In this document: one piece after another, positions 49,194 to 62,800 of the stretch
How positions within the stretch are numbered: the stretch's first letter is position 1
How the letters are laid out: every line of letters begins with the position of its first letter
DNA from: Promerops cafer
Lineage: Eukaryota; Chordata; Aves; Passeriformes; Nectariniidae
NCBI GenBank assembly: GCA_013398275.1
Contig: VZSE01009346.1
Location: 896,855 to 960,854, forward strand
Reading direction: 5' to 3'
DNA: 64,000 bases
Program-made: the position numbers and the translations under genes
The notes under the pieces: model-generated
The model's input: only the letters and a program-made list of their open reading frames with translations
Told to the model about the DNA's origin: nothing
The model's database searches: none

Positions 49194-50490
49194 GGAAAGA
49201 AAAAAAAAAGAAAGAAGAAAGAAAGGAGAAAGAAGAAAAAGAAGAAAGAAGAAAGAAGAAAAAAAAGAAGAAACAAGAAAGAAGAAAGAAGAAAAAGAAG
49301 AAGAAACAAGAAAGAAGAAAGAAGAAAAAGAAGAAGAAAGAAGAAAAAGAAGAAGAAAGAAGAAAAGAAGAAAGAGAAGAAAGAAGAAAGAACAAAGAAG
49401 AAAATTAAGAAGAAAGAAGAAAGAGGAGAAAGAAGAAAGAAGAAAGAAAAGAAACAAGGAAAGAAGAAAGAAGAAAAGAAAAAGAAGAAAGAAAAGAAAG
49501 AAGAAAGAAGAAAAGAAAGAAGAAAGAAGAAAGAAGAAAGAAGAAAGAAGAAAGAAGAAAGNNNNNNNNNNNNNNNNNNNNNNNNNNNNNNNNNNNNNNN
49601 NNNNNNNNNNNNNNNNNNNNNNNNNNNNNNNNNNNNNNNNNNNNNNNNNNNNNNNNNNNNNNNNNNNNNNNNNNNNNNNNNNNNNNNNNNNNNNNNNNNN
49701 NNNNNNNNNNNNNNNNNNNNNNNNNNNNNNNNNNNNNNNNNNNNNNNNNNNNNNNNNNNNNNNNNNNNNNNNNNNNNNNNNNNNNNNNNNNNNNNNNNNN
49801 NNNNNNNNNNNNNNNNNNNNNNNNNNNNNNNNNNNNNNNNNNNNNNNNNNNNNNNNNNNNNNNNNNNNNNNNNNNNNNNNNNNNNNNNNNNNNNNNNNNN
49901 NNNNNNNNNNNNNNNNNNNNNNNNNNNNNNNNNNNNNNNNNNNNNNNNNNNNNNNNNNNNNNNNNNNNNNNNNNNNNNNNNNNNNNNNNNNNNNNNNNNN
50001 NNNNNNNNNNNNNNNNNNNNNNNNNNNNNNNNNNNNNNNNNNNNNNNNNNNNNNNNNNNNNNNNNNNNNNNNNNNNNNNNNNNNNNNNNNNNNNNNNNNN
50101 NNNNNNNNNNNNNNNNNNNNNNNNNNNNNNNNNNNNNNNNNNNNNNNNNNNNNNNNNNNNNNNNNNNNNNNNNNNNNNNNNNNNNNNNNNNNNNNNNNNN
50201 NNNNNNNNNNNNNNNNNNNNNNNNNNNNNNNNNNNNNNNNNNNNNNNNNNNNNNNNNNNNNNNNNNNNNNNNNNNNNNNNNNNNNNNNNNNNNNNNNNNN
50301 NNNNNNNNNNNNNNNNNNNNNNNNNNNNNNNNNNNNNNNAAGAAGAAAGAAGAAAGAAAAGAAAGAAGAAGAAAGAGAAGAAGAAAGAAGAAAGAAAAGA
50401 AAGAAGAAAAAGAAGAAGAAAGAAGAAAGAAGAAAAGAAAAAAGAAAGAAGAAGAGAGAAGAAAGAAAGAAGAAAGAAGAAAGAAGAAAA
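49194..50490 (+). repeat. GAAGAAA polypurine array with an assembly gap
   Basis: The plus strand is almost entirely A and G from 49194 to 49561 and from 50340 to 50490. The main unit is the heptamer GAAGAAA, clearest at about 49515-49561, with mixtures of GAAA and GAA elsewhere and rare interruptions (aattaag, aacaag, aacaaag). Positions 49562-50339 are 778 N, so the true array length is unknown. The very long Lys/Arg/Glu and Phe/Leu/Ser frames across it exist only because the unit lacks stops and N is unreadable. Long polypurine tracts can form triplex (H-) DNA and are hard to sequence, which fits the gap. Confidence 0.95.
49562..50339. other. Assembly gap (778 N)
   Basis: Undetermined bases inside the polypurine array. 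The gap size may be an estimate. Confidence 0.99.
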
Positions 50491-53400
50491 ACACCCTAAA
50501 AACCCCAACACCCTAAAGACCCTGAGGCTGGCTTTGGCCAGATATTTTAATTTCAGAGGATTGTTCTGTGAAGGATGTAAATTTCTTTAGCATTGCCTGT
50601 ACGGTGACACAGTACAGTGACAGCTTTCCTGGTCAGAGGACAAAGATTGTCACAGAGTTTGCTGAGGAACATGACAAAAGGCAATTATGTCTGGGGAGCT
50701 TATTCCCTTCACCTAACACAGGAGGAAAGCAGGAATATTTACATCCAGATGAATGCATGCGTAGTGTCATAAATAAAAAATAAAGTACATTGACTGTCTT
50801 CAAGACAATAAAATCATCTGCCATCATCCATCTTAGTCAGGGAGTCACCCAAGTATCTTTAAGCCTAGTTCTCTGAACATATGAAAAATCAACCATCTTC
50901 AGTAAGAGTGGGGTGGAAAATATTTGGGCTCATCCTAGATTGCCTTTAAATTGTTTTATCTAACTTTTCTTTGAGAGTTTAAAAACTCAAGTGATTCTAT
51001 CTGACCTTTTTAGAGATAAGACGAGCCAGTAGGGGACAACCACAAGTAATATATGTAATGTCAAATTCCATAAGGTACAGTACCTGCAGGCTGTGGGCTG
51101 TGAGGCCTTTGCTAGATATTACCAGAAGCCATTAGATTGGCTGAGACTCGCAAGAAGAGAACATATGTGGCCCACCTGCATTTCTTTTGAAGTGTTGTCT
51201 ATGGAGGATTGCAGATCATTTTTTTTTAGAAATTCATAACCTTTGCAAAAATATGAAGAAAACTGAAATTCCTGCTTATGAAAAAGCAAATAAATATGCA
51301 GGCTATTGTGACACAAGAATTTGTGAAAAAACATTTGATTTGCTGAGCATCTGAGAAAAGAATGACTTTCAGAATTCAAAATTAGTAGAAATTCCAGTGA
51401 TTTATTATATTTATAATACTATCAGACTGGTGCTTGTCTCCTGCAGCATAATTACCCAGGCAAGGAGTAGAGACTTTACAGACAAGGGGTGAAGAATGCC
51501 CATGAGGAGGTAGGTTTTGGGAGCACATTGCAGGAGAATTTTTGGGACCAGAGCAAAAAACTCAGGGAGGACATTGTGAAAGTGCAGGAGGGGTAGAAAA
51601 GTGCAGGGGAAGCCTTCCTTAGGAGTATTGTTTCAGGAAATCCTGCAGGAAGAGCCTGAGGCAGGGTTGGAAATGATGGATTGATGAGTACATTCAGTCT
51701 TCCCAGGCCTCATGGCCTGACCTCATTGCCCCACAGTTTGAGACATTTCCCAGTCCTGAGTGTCAGAAACTCTCAGACTCCAAGGGCACGTAGAAGATGA
51801 CAAGATCATGAAGTGCAGCCTAGAGAAAGTAGGGTATCACTGTGGAGAACTACAGGTGAACACTGCAGCAGGTCATAAATTCCTTGCAGAGATGTGATAA
51901 GTTTACCAACAGCCAAGGGAAGGTACTCATTTTTACCCTTCACTTGATGTAGGTTCAAAGGGGTTATGTTGAGAGGGGAGGTATTTAGGAGAGGTATTGC
52001 CACCTTGCCAGGGCTACTGCCACAGGGCAACCCACCTTGGAAACAAAGAATTCTTTGGCCGCAATGACTTGTGTTTCACAGTGGCAGGAGGAAGTGAGTC
52101 TGATGCAAGTGTTCACGTGCCTCTGTGGAGTGAGAGGAGGGTGATATCACAGCTCTGCCCTTTATTAATCAGCTTCCTTCTTACTTTAATCCTTTTCCAG
52201 GGATAGAGTGTGGGCAGTTCCAGGGATCCTATGTGAATGAAACGTTATTCTTGTGTGTGGCTTTATGAGACAAGCTATAAAACTCACTAGAAACATGCTC
52301 AGAGACTATGGCAAGCACTTTGCTTAAAGGCACTGGAAATGGTCTCTCTGCTGTGATCAATTCCGTAATGACTAAATCAGAACATTTGTAGCAAAGGACC
52401 AGAACTCACAATTCCTTCTCTTTAGCACTATTAAGCCATTATTATTTCTGTATGTACCTCCTGAAAATAAGCAGTCTTTCTTCCTTGGTGTGTGTGTATG
52501 CCTTTGCTGTCACCAAAGAACGGGTAAATTTTGAGAACTTATTGTTTTGACGATGTAAATACAGTAATATTTTCATTTCTTGTACAATATTTTAGAGTTT
52601 CTACCACTTGTTTCAGTTGGATAATGTTACAGTGCCGGCAGCCACCTGTTAATTTTACAGAATGTTTAGATTAAAATTTAAACCAAGTTTTTTTAATCTC
52701 TTCACAAAAATGCAGTTATCACTAATCTTCTACAATAAGAAAGCAGCCTTCATTTATCCCAATCTCCTAAACATATGTTAAAAATGTCTATATAGAAAGA
52801 AAAACTGGCTCACTACATGAAGATGGCATAGTTATAAACTGCATTATGCTAAAGGATTAGCCAGAGAAATAACAAAATTAAACTGGTTTTAAGAATTTAA
52901 TTATTTCTCTGGGTTAGTACAAGTTTGATTTTGATTTGAAGAACAGTTGGTGTTATTTCTTCTAGAAAAATAGTGACACAATTTCTCTACATGGCAATCC
53001 TTACTTCACCTTACCTTCTGAGCTCTTGTAAGGCTCAAGGGATTTGTTAGAGAAAAAGATTTGGATTCCCCTCCCTTGCTTCCAGTTGAGATAATTTTGA
53101 ACTCTATTCAGGCATGAAAGAAATACTAATCAGTCTTTTAGACTTGGAGAGAAACTCCCGGGTGTATAGTATACATGTAAACTCTCCTGCAAATATGAAT
53201 ATCATAACATCTGAGAAAAAAGCTACCTGAGGTAGGGAAGTTTTATTTACTTTTTCTTCAAATAGGAAAATGAATAAAAGATTTTGCTGGAAACATGTAG
53301 GCTTCATAAACCTTGGGAAGTGTTTTTTAAATCCAGTCTAGCAGGTTACATGTCTTGTTTGTGGCTGAAAGATAATTGTCCTAAAACTTCCCTGTCCCCT

Positions 53401-56400
53401 GACAAGGGCTTTTCTCTTTAAGGTGATGGAAGTTGTTTTTCTCTCCCCTCACACGAAAGCTGTCTGTATGGACCAGAAAGGGGAAAGCTATAAGAAACAA
53501 AGCAGACTGCTCCCTGGAATATTTTAATGTGGTATGTGGATAATTTTACTCTTTCCTCCAGAGAAACAGGATTGTTTATTTTTTCTAAAATCAAAGGCAA
53601 TCATATTAAGCATAGTAAGAGCATATCTTGTGCCAGTCTTCTGTTCATTGTAACCAGTAACTGTTCAGTCCAAACTCCATGTAGGAACAGTAGCTGCACA
53701 GAGGCAGGGAAGACAGGTCCTCACAGTGAGCTGCAGCATCCTGCTCTGCTCACCATCCTTGTGTGTCCTTTGGTGAGTGTTGGTGTAACTTCAAAGAAAG
53801 GCATATGCTCCACTCAGATAAGCATATTTGCTTTTTGGTTAGGATAATCTCCCAGGAGGCAGAAATTTACAATTTTAAACATCTGAATCTGAAAAAAAAG
53901 TTGAAACTCTGTCTTTTCATGTCAAAGATAAAATCTGTCTGCCATGCTGCTTAACTGGGCAGTGCTACAACTGTCTCCAACCAGGCTCCAGAAGTGAGCC
54001 TGGCTCATGACTCTGAAAGGAAAGAATTGCGTGGAAAAATGGATGGGAGGGTTTTAGTCCATGACTCAGTCCGTGAACAGAGAGTCCCTGAATCTGTGTT
54101 CTCAAAAGGGGTGATTTTGGTTACCCTCCTGTCTGGGAATCTTTATGGGCTAACAACTGGTTTGTCTTTATTCTGTGTGCTAGCTGGTTTGGATCCCATT
54201 CTGGGATACCCAAGTCTATGCATTTGGAAATTCTGTTCCTTTTTCATGAACATAACTTTGTTGCTGCTGGTTTTAAACACATAAACCATCCTTTATTGTG
54301 TTCAGACCTAAGTGTCTGGTGATAAAAATGGAAGTACTGAGACAAAGAGAATATTAAATATGTATTATGAAATTTTCTAATATGTGAGGAGAGAAACATT
54401 CTTGGATTCTAAGTCAAATTACATTTTCTCTCATTTGCATCAAGAAAACAGAAGCACTAATAATATATGTGTCAAATCAGTGATGGAAATAGCTATGCAA
54501 TCAAATGATATAATGATGGTATATAAGTGAAGGTGACCTACCAATGAATAATGTGGGAAGGAAAGACTGACAAAGTGTTAATTGATATGTCAAGCCAGTA
54601 ATGTCAGTCAGTTGCATGGAAGAAGAGAAATTAGTCAGTGTAAATTGTGTAGTGACCATCAAGACATGCCAAAAGCAATTGCACTTTCTGTAAAGAACCT
54701 GACAGATAAGACATAAGAACAAACTGAAAAAAAAAAAAAAAAGGAAATGCACCATATCTGATTTACTGCTCCAGGTAGCCAGTAATGGTTCACCCAGCAA
54801 AGCCTTTTAATGTCTAAGAAAAAAAAACTTTGCATCTATGTACCACAATAATTCAACCTGTGAAGCTTTCACAGCTCCTCTTTAGAGAAATCCAATAAAA
54901 TCTACAATGTCTGACTGTATCTGCTTACATTGAACGGGTAGTGAGTGGCTGAAGTAATATAAGAAACATGTATGTATAAATTTGAGTTGAGCAGAAGCTG
55001 AAAGAAAAAAAAATAGGATTTTTAAATAGTAACCTCATTTTATACTTCCTTATGAAATATATTACAAAAAGCAAATAGGAGTTTCCTAGGCTGAGTTTTT
55101 TGTTATTTATCATGCATTTTAAAGGGACTTTTGTTCTTTTTCTGATAGAACTCTGAAAACCCAAAACCATTACTTTAGGACTAAACAGTCAGATCAATGA
55201 CATGAAATTGCACTAGGTCATTCCATACAGTGAGAGAGAAAAGAAATCTGTTATATGGCTTTGTCACATGATTTAATCTAGAAGAAAAGTGATATATTAA
55301 ATATTACATATTTGTGGATTAGGGCTGCCTGAGAAAATGTGGTTTTTTTTCTGAACTTGAAGCCATTTTTGTATAACATAAAAGGTTATATATTACTTTG
55401 TCCACTAGAGGGTATCAAACATATTTCCAATCTTGCAGTAGAAACCCTCAGAAGCTCAGAAAATAAATAAAATCAGGTGAGATTAATGTTATCATATTTT
55501 CAAAAAATACCAGTGTCTATGTTTAATATAATACTTTGTGAAAGTGAAGCAAATAACTTCCTCCTGCTATACAAAATCCTAGATATATTTTTCATTATGA
55601 ACAATCTATGGCTCCTCTTAAAGTTATTATGAGAGAGAGGCCATGTTACAGTGAAATATTTAGTGATGTTTCTTGTGATGTGAGATTTCTACTCCTTCTG
55701 AATTGGAGCTGAAATTGAGATCTAGCTTCAGACTTAATCTCCAAAAACTTATGACGTAGGATTAAATATAATTTTAATATCCTGGATCTGAATTTGCAGA
55801 TGCTTGTATTTCTATTTGTAATTTGTGAAGATCTCTAAAGAGAAACAAACAAAAATAAAGATTTGAATTATTAACAAAAAAAAAATCTTGTATTTTCTAT
55901 TAGTTCTATATGTTACAATTTTCTTATTCCATAGTTCAGTATTAAGGTGTTTGTTTTCAACAGAGAGAATGGAAAAGGCTCCCTCAAACTCAAGGCCTTT
56001 TTGATAGGCCTTTTTATAATCCAGGATAATTATCAGTGCTGCTTATCAACACTGCTAAAGCAAAGCCCTTCTTGTGAGACTTGAAGAGGAAAAATTATGA
56101 AACAGAAATGCTTTCAAAATTCACTGTTCTTGTTAGTTTTGTGTTGGAATAAGACTAAACAAATTCAAGCATGGACTAAAGTACACCTCCTTTAACATTT
56201 ATATAGTTACTAGTACAATCAGTCAAGAAAAGGTGTGAATTTATCAGCATGTGCAAACTTTATCAAAATGGAGCTTGAAGAGATGGCTATGTTTTCTGGT
56301 TCAATAGGAAGGTAGCCAGTGCAATGCAGGAGGTAGGGAATGGGAGTGGGACCCTCCAGTTTCTCATCACGAGGCCCGTGGCCAGAGTGGTCTCATGTGG

Positions 56401-58832
56401 CTGCAGGATTCACTGAATGTGACCCATGCTAATGAGTACAGGTTTTGCATTGTCCTGGACAAACTTGTTTGTGGGATCCCAGGAAATGTATCACACATTG
56501 CACTCATTCTCTTTGGAGGGGAAAAAAAAAAGCTCAACAAAACCAAACAGAGTTATTTGGAAGTAGTTAATTCTTTTTTCTTAAATGCAGAAATCCACAG
56601 CTGACTCTCCTATAAATATTTGTTCATAATATTTGCAGTAATAAGGTTTTCTTGATGTTTATTTCTGATTTGTTTCTATTAAAAGCAGCTGAATTGGAGA
56701 CCCTTCATCAGCTGGCCCTCTAGATTCTCCAGAAAACATCTTGCCAAATCCTCTTTATTTTCATCTGGGTTTTATCCCTAAGAGTATTGTAGAAAACCGG
56801 GGTCTTGAAGTAAAAGCAGTAATGAATTTATAGCAGGTTTTCTTTTGCTTCTGCATTTATTAGTTAACTGCTGAAAAGACAGATAATGAGATGAATTGCC
56901 CTATGAAAATTAAGAGGTCCGAAAAAATCTCAGCAGTTAAGCTTCATGTGAAAAAACAAGTCCCCAATGAACTGAAAGTTTAGTTCAGATGAGGCTGACA
57001 GAAAATTCCAGTTGAGTTTAAGATTCTCAAGTGTTCAAAGTACCTTCTTGCCTAGGAAGATAATGGAGAAGTCACTACTACTACTTTCAGACTTCACTAC
57101 TATCAAGGAACAGCAACAGCCGGGACATACCTTCCTGTCTTTTAGTCTTGCAATGTACTGAATAATATATATGCATATGAAAATGTACTCTGTTCTTCTT
57201 CATCTGAAAAGAAAATTACTCACCCTTCTTGTTCCTAGTGAATGTCATTGTACACACTCATTTCCAAATAACTTGACTGAATTGACCTTCAGTAATTCAG
57301 TCTGCCTACATGCAAAAAATTAGCACACTGCATTCAGATTATCATTCGAAAAATGCACATTAGAAAATAAGCTTGGCATTTACGTTATCACATAAGTGCA
57401 ATTAGTCTTACAATGAGGGTTTATTTTGAATGTATCATTTACATCAAAGAAACAGACCCTTGTATTCCTTACAAGACGATCAATGACAAAAGACCAGAAG
57501 GCAACAAGTAGGTTGTCTTTGGCTTCTGTGAAAATTGGATTAAGTTTTATAGGTTCTATTGAATAAAGGAAGCTGTTAATCCTTGTAATTCACTACCTCC
57601 CTGGCAAATATTACTGAGCTTTAAATTTCTATTCTATAGTCTTTATTCAGGTTGTGTATCCTGAAATCAAAGATGGGGTGAAACCCCAGATCATATATTT
57701 CAGCCCACTTACTGTCATCTCCTTTATGCAGAAGCACTTGTGTGACATGATTTTATAATAGTGTTGGCTTAGTTAAAATTTTCTAAAATCTTTGTATTTA
57801 AAGATACAAAATGTTACTTTTGTTGCTTTTTAACCCTCTGTTAGGTCTTTAAAATCAGAAAGATATTTCTAAAATTCGTACGTTTAAGGTGTTCTTGCAC
57901 TAAGAGAAAATTTCACATAGATTTCTTGCACATAGACATTTTATGTTTGTTTTATGCTAACATGCTTATGCACACATTCTGTTGTTCTACTTTCTGAGCA
58001 TAATGAAGATATCTGAGACCCAAATTATTCCTTGTAAATACTTTCTGCTCCATCCCTTCTGGCTACTTGTTAGTGTTCATATTGAAAGAGGATAGTATTC
58101 CACTGCAACAAAAAATATTAAGAGCCTGGTCCTGAGTAGCACTCATCTAGGCACACTGTGAGGATTTGAGAAATGTAATTTTCTGGATTTGATGTTCATG
58201 TAGTTATTTTCCCAAAATGTTAGTCTTACTGCAGTAGATAAATGTATTTGCACTATGTCAATGCGTATACATTTCCTCTCAGCTTGGTTCCTAACAAGAA
58301 ATAATTTCTTTGGGTTACTGGGTAACATTCTGTTCTTCTGTCTGTTTATTGATTTGTGAGCCAAATCACAGAGCTGCTGATCTGATACTCACTTCCTGGA
58401 GGGAGAAAGTTTGCTTTTAATCCAAGCACTCTGCCCATTCACGGATATGCCTGGAATTTCTGCTTTCTGCATTACCAAACTCCACCCAAACTTACTTTCC
58501 TTTCAGGAAGAGTCCTGAAGGGTGTGTCCTGTGAGATTTCCTGACACCTGGCATGGAGCCAGCAAAAAAGCTTGTTGTTTTTTTCTTTAGAAATCCATCT
58601 AATTTCACCTTAAAAATTTCTCTATTTGCACATGAACCTCTTACTGTTGGTGGAAGCATTATGTATTAAGGCAGTGGGGAATGACAGTTCATTTGGACAT
58701 ATTTTTCTTCTTGTAGGAAATCCACTTCCTGCAGTTTAGTACTTTAATGTGCTTATGTTAGAATGGCAAACTTCATTCTACCTTAAACCTTGAATGTCAT
58801 TTATGGGTATAAATCTAAACATGACTGTTCAA
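50491..58832. other. Long unique AT-rich stretch, no gene seen
   Basis: About 8.3 kb without a recognisable gene, RNA or well-preserved transposon. It opens with two ACCCTAAA motifs (50493-50514) directly after the polypurine array. 51480-52060 is richer in purines and GC, with a few open frames below 90 codons. 53527-53847 is open for 106 codons without a domain. A-runs occur near 54726-54742. Nothing pairs into exons. Confidence 0.6.
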
Positions 58833-59017
58833 CAGTAGTAGATTAGCCTTAACTGGCTGCCAGGTGCCCACCAAATTGGTCTCTCACTCCCCTCACCCAG
58901 AAGGACATAAAGATAAAATAAGAAGAAAAAACTCATGGGGTGAGATAAGGCTAGGGCAATTATTCACCAGTTACCATCATGGGCAAAACAGACTTGACTT
59001 TGAGAAGATTAATTTAA

Positions 59018-59023
59018 TTTATT
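59018..59023 (-). terminator. AATAAA polyadenylation signal of the solo LTR
   Basis: AATAAA on the minus strand lies about 655 bp downstream of the TATA-like motif of the same LTR, within its 3' part. This is consistent with the R-region poly(A) signal of a retroviral LTR. Confidence 0.5.
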
Positions 59024-59675
59024 AACAATTAAAATAGAGTAGTATAGTGAGAAACAAAAGACAAATTGAAACTCCTTTGCTTCCACCACTTCTCCCCATC
59101 CTGTTCAGGCTCCTTGTCTTCTTCACTCTCAAATCCTCTACATCCCCCTCTCGAAGGGATGGAGGGGAGAGGGAGTGGGGGTTGCAGCCTGTTCATAACA
59201 CCTTGTCTCTGCCACTCCTTCCTTCTCACCGTCACCCCCTGCTGCAGCCTGGCATCCCTCCCATGGAGTACAGTCCTTCACAAACTGCTCCAACATGGAG
59301 CACACTCCTTCCAGAACAGACTGCTCCAGCACGAGTCCCCCATGGATCACAGATCCTGCCAGCAAACCTGCTCATGCATGGACTCCTCTCCACGGGCTGC
59401 AGCTCCCTTCAGGACATATCCACTCTCTGAGGCATGAATTCCCCCACGGTCTGGCTGCTTGAAGATCTCTGCTCCACCCTGGACCTCCACAGGCTGCAGG
59501 GGCACAGCTGCCTCACCTTGGGCTGCCCCAGGGGCTGCAGGGGAATCTCGGCTCCCGCACCTGCAGCACCTCCTCCCCTTCCTTCTGCACTGACCTTGGT
59601 GACTGCAGAGCTTTTCTCTGAAATATTTTCTTACTCTGCTCTCCCACAGCTGCTGCACAGAATTTTTTTCTCTTT

Positions 59676-59683
59676 CTTAAATG
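59676..59683 (-). promoter_or_regulatory. TATA-like motif of the solo LTR
   Basis: The minus strand reads cattTAAG, about 165 bp from the LTR's 5' edge. The equivalent motif in the opposite-strand copy is at 43514-43523 (catgtttaag). The shared position supports a U3 promoter element; activity is unknown. Confidence 0.45.
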
Positions 59684-59847
59684 TATTGCTGTGTGGGCTC
59701 TGCTTTGGCCAGTGGCTCTGATTCAGAGCTGGCTGGCACAGAATCTGTCCATTATGAGGGTGACCCCAAGTCTCTTCTCGCAGAAGCCACCCCTGCAGTG
59801 AATATCCAACTCCCATTTATGTTTACTTGCCATGTAAACATAATGCA

Positions 59848-62800
59848 TCAATTCATACCCCTTTTTTGCTGTCATGCCTTAAAATATGTATATGCCGCTC
59901 ACATGCATATGCAACTTAAAAATTGTACATGCAACTCGAAAATTATATATGCTACTGTAATTCTCCAAAATGTTGTGTTTCTTCAGGTGGCTCATGACAC
60001 AAGTGGGGGTTTAAGCTTTCTCAGTGTTCATAATTGCTATTCCTTGGAACATAAATAACCTATTTGGTGATTTTGCTTTAATTATTATTTTCTAATAATT
60101 CTTTTCTATCCTTTCCCATCTCATCCCAACCCACTTCATCCCATTTTGTCTCATCCCATATTTTCCCTGAAGGTTTCTTCTTCTGCAGGCTAGTTTTATC
60201 TCATACACTTTTATTTTGCTTGAGCTTTCTGCCTTTAACTTCTGAAATTTTCTTCCCCGGAGTCTCACAAGATCTTCCCATTATCTATCTCCTTTGTTAT
60301 AACCCTGAGCTCCACTTGATCTTCCAGTACATTTTTATAAATAAAACAGTGCTTATCCAAATAGGTATAAAATGACAGAATAAACATGATGATTCCTAGA
60401 TAGCAAACTTTCCCTTTACTGTGTTTTTTTTAAATTGTAGCTTGTATATATTTCCTCTTGTTTTTCTAATTTGAATTGCTAGACAAAGAACACTTGAAAC
60501 ATTTATGTCCCAGCTCTTATCATGATTTATGAAACATAAATGTATTTGATAAAATAAAAGAAGTGGGAGAGGTTCCAATCCAGTTACAATGTTTTTCCTT
60601 GATGTGGCAGATACCAGCCTCTTCTATTTCTTCATATTGTTGTACTTTCTGTTGGCTTTTTTTTTTTCTTCATACTTACTATCTGTTCATTAAGAATGTT
60701 TGAGCAGAGCAAAACAAATTCAATAATATATGATCTTCCAAATCTGCTATCTTTGTTTTAACAGAACATCCTTCCGAATTAAAAATATCCTGACTAGTGT
60801 AGGTCCATTATCCATTAAATAAGCCTATTTCTTAACTGATCTCACACACAAAGTATGCGCAAATAATACTTGCATGGCTTAGTATATCGTTGTTTAAAGT
60901 GGGTTTTTTAGATTTAGAGCTTCTCATGGTTTCATGGCAAGGAAAAATGAGTTTGTTTATCTTTCTGATTACAAGTAAATAAATAGGGAGTTATCTTCAT
61001 AAGTTTTTTCATGGAAGTTCTCTCAAATGCTGCACATTAAGTCAGAAACTACATAGCAGTACAATGCCAGAGCATGGAGATAATTAATCAAATTAAACTT
61101 TTACCAGCTAAACTGATATTCCTTATTTAGTCTGCATGCTTATAAGTGCAGGAAAACAACTGATTAGCACTGTTAATTATTAAGAGAAGATGAATGGTCT
61201 GAAGGGGGAAACAACCATAGCACAGAAGTAATGGCCAAATGCTTTGGAAGGGTTAAAAAAATAAGCATTCTCTACTTTTCAAAATACTGTGTATGTCTGA
61301 AGACATGAATTTCACAAAAGGTGCTAAGTACTTTAAGTGGTTTTATATATTCTAATGGAGATAGTGAACTGTGAAAGAAAACTTTTCTCTGAAATGAATG
61401 AAAAACAAGTGTATTCATTTTCACAGATGTTGCTAAAAACATCTGTTACTTAAAGCTGCATCAGCTTAAATTGGATACTATTCTTAACTCTCTCCCACTC
61501 TTCATTTTTCTAATAGTTGATTTCACTAGGTATTGATTTCTCTGTGTAGAAACTCAGTAATAGATGACATTTCTATACACTGTTAAGTTTTTAGAAATGT
61601 GTGGGTGTTTATGACTCATAGCTTGCAAAGCAAAATCTATACATGCACAAGGAGGGCTCTGGTCAAATGGGTTCACACAGATGATCTCAGAAATTTGAGT
61701 GCTTAACCCCTTAGCAGGGGTCATATGGAGGCTGAGTAAGAAGCCTGAGCTCTTTAACAGAATCCCCACCTACTCTGATGGCTAATGGCAATGAGAAATG
61801 AATAATTACCTTCTCTTTTTATGACCTGGTATGGGAAGTGATGCAACAAATTTCCTCATTTCTATGTGTGGGACAATGTTTTGTTTCCAGATGTCATGTT
61901 GACAGGTCTGGTACCAGCTGATCAGTGAGCTAGGATTCATGAAGAACTGTGTCATCTGTGTCAAGACAGGAGATCAAAGAAGCCAATCCCTGAGGAAGAC
62001 CAAGTAAAATAAGATAGTTCATAAAATGAAAAGGAGGGAATATCTGACTGGTTTTGTATATAGTTTCCTACCTTCCCTGAGAGAAAATACTAAATATATT
62101 TGTGCTTTTCTAAGGTTGCATTACTAGTAGATCCTTATCTCTGACTTTTGATTTCCTTCTCCTTTTCCCCCCCTAGGTAGGAAATGTAAAAAGCAGAAGA
62201 TCCCAAGAAGGTATAGAGAGCAGAAAATCTCAAAACTTTGCAATGTGAGTCAGGAAGAAAATAGATACAATGATGGTTGCCACAAGGACAAGAACAATAA
62301 TTGGGTTTGTGAGTTAGCACAATCAGGATGTAAAGAAGTAGAAAAATACACTTAACAAGATAGTAGAAAGTTTTAAGCTTAATAACGGATTATTGTGCAT
62401 TTTTTCTTAGAGTGTACAAGCAAGCATTGTTAGAAGCAGGTGTACGTGTGCTTTTAGTGATTCACTAGAGAAAATGTCTGTGAGCTTTCAGAGTATGCTA
62501 TTGGCTGAAAAGACTTCTGAAATGTTCTCTAACAGAGATAATCTTTGTCTGCTTTACTGTGCATGAGCTTTATCATCTTCCCTGTGTCTCTCACCATGGG
62601 TTTAGAAGAGACTGATGACAGAATAAAATGCTCTAAGATTGCACTGCCAAGCAGTTCCCGTCCCGTTTTAGCTGCCTGTGCCGACACCCTATGTTCTAGC
62701 TTCAAGAAAATCTGCAGTGTTTATAAGTGAATGGATTTTCCAAATTTTTATGTTCATGATGATCCCTGTGACCAACAGGTTTCATTCAGCTACATTTTGC

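Larger units (their letters stand above)
58833..59847 (-). mobile_element. Nearly complete solo LTR of the second ERVL-like family
   Basis: About 1,015 bp. The plus-strand left edge, gtagtagattagccttaact, is an eroded copy of the family edge tgtggtgggttgaccctggc. The right edge is ccatgtaaacataatgca. Between them lie ggtgcccaccaaa, atggggtgagataaggc, tattcaccagttaccatcat, ggcaaaacagacttgacttt, the ctgctcc minisatellite (59285-59373), aggggaatctc, tcagagctggctggcacaga and cttctcgcagaagccacccc. The LTR's sense is minus: a TATA-like cattTAAG lies at 59676-59683 and AATAAA at 59018-59023 on that strand. A 4-bp direct repeat, tcaa, abuts both edges (58829-58832 and 59848-59851), suggesting a target-site duplication. 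No internal viral genes are present. Open frames of up to 127 codons inside are by-products. Confidence 0.88.

Noticed and set aside
49074..50516. Open frames of 368-480 codons
   Set aside because: They consist of the polypurine repeat plus unreadable N and have no real coding content.
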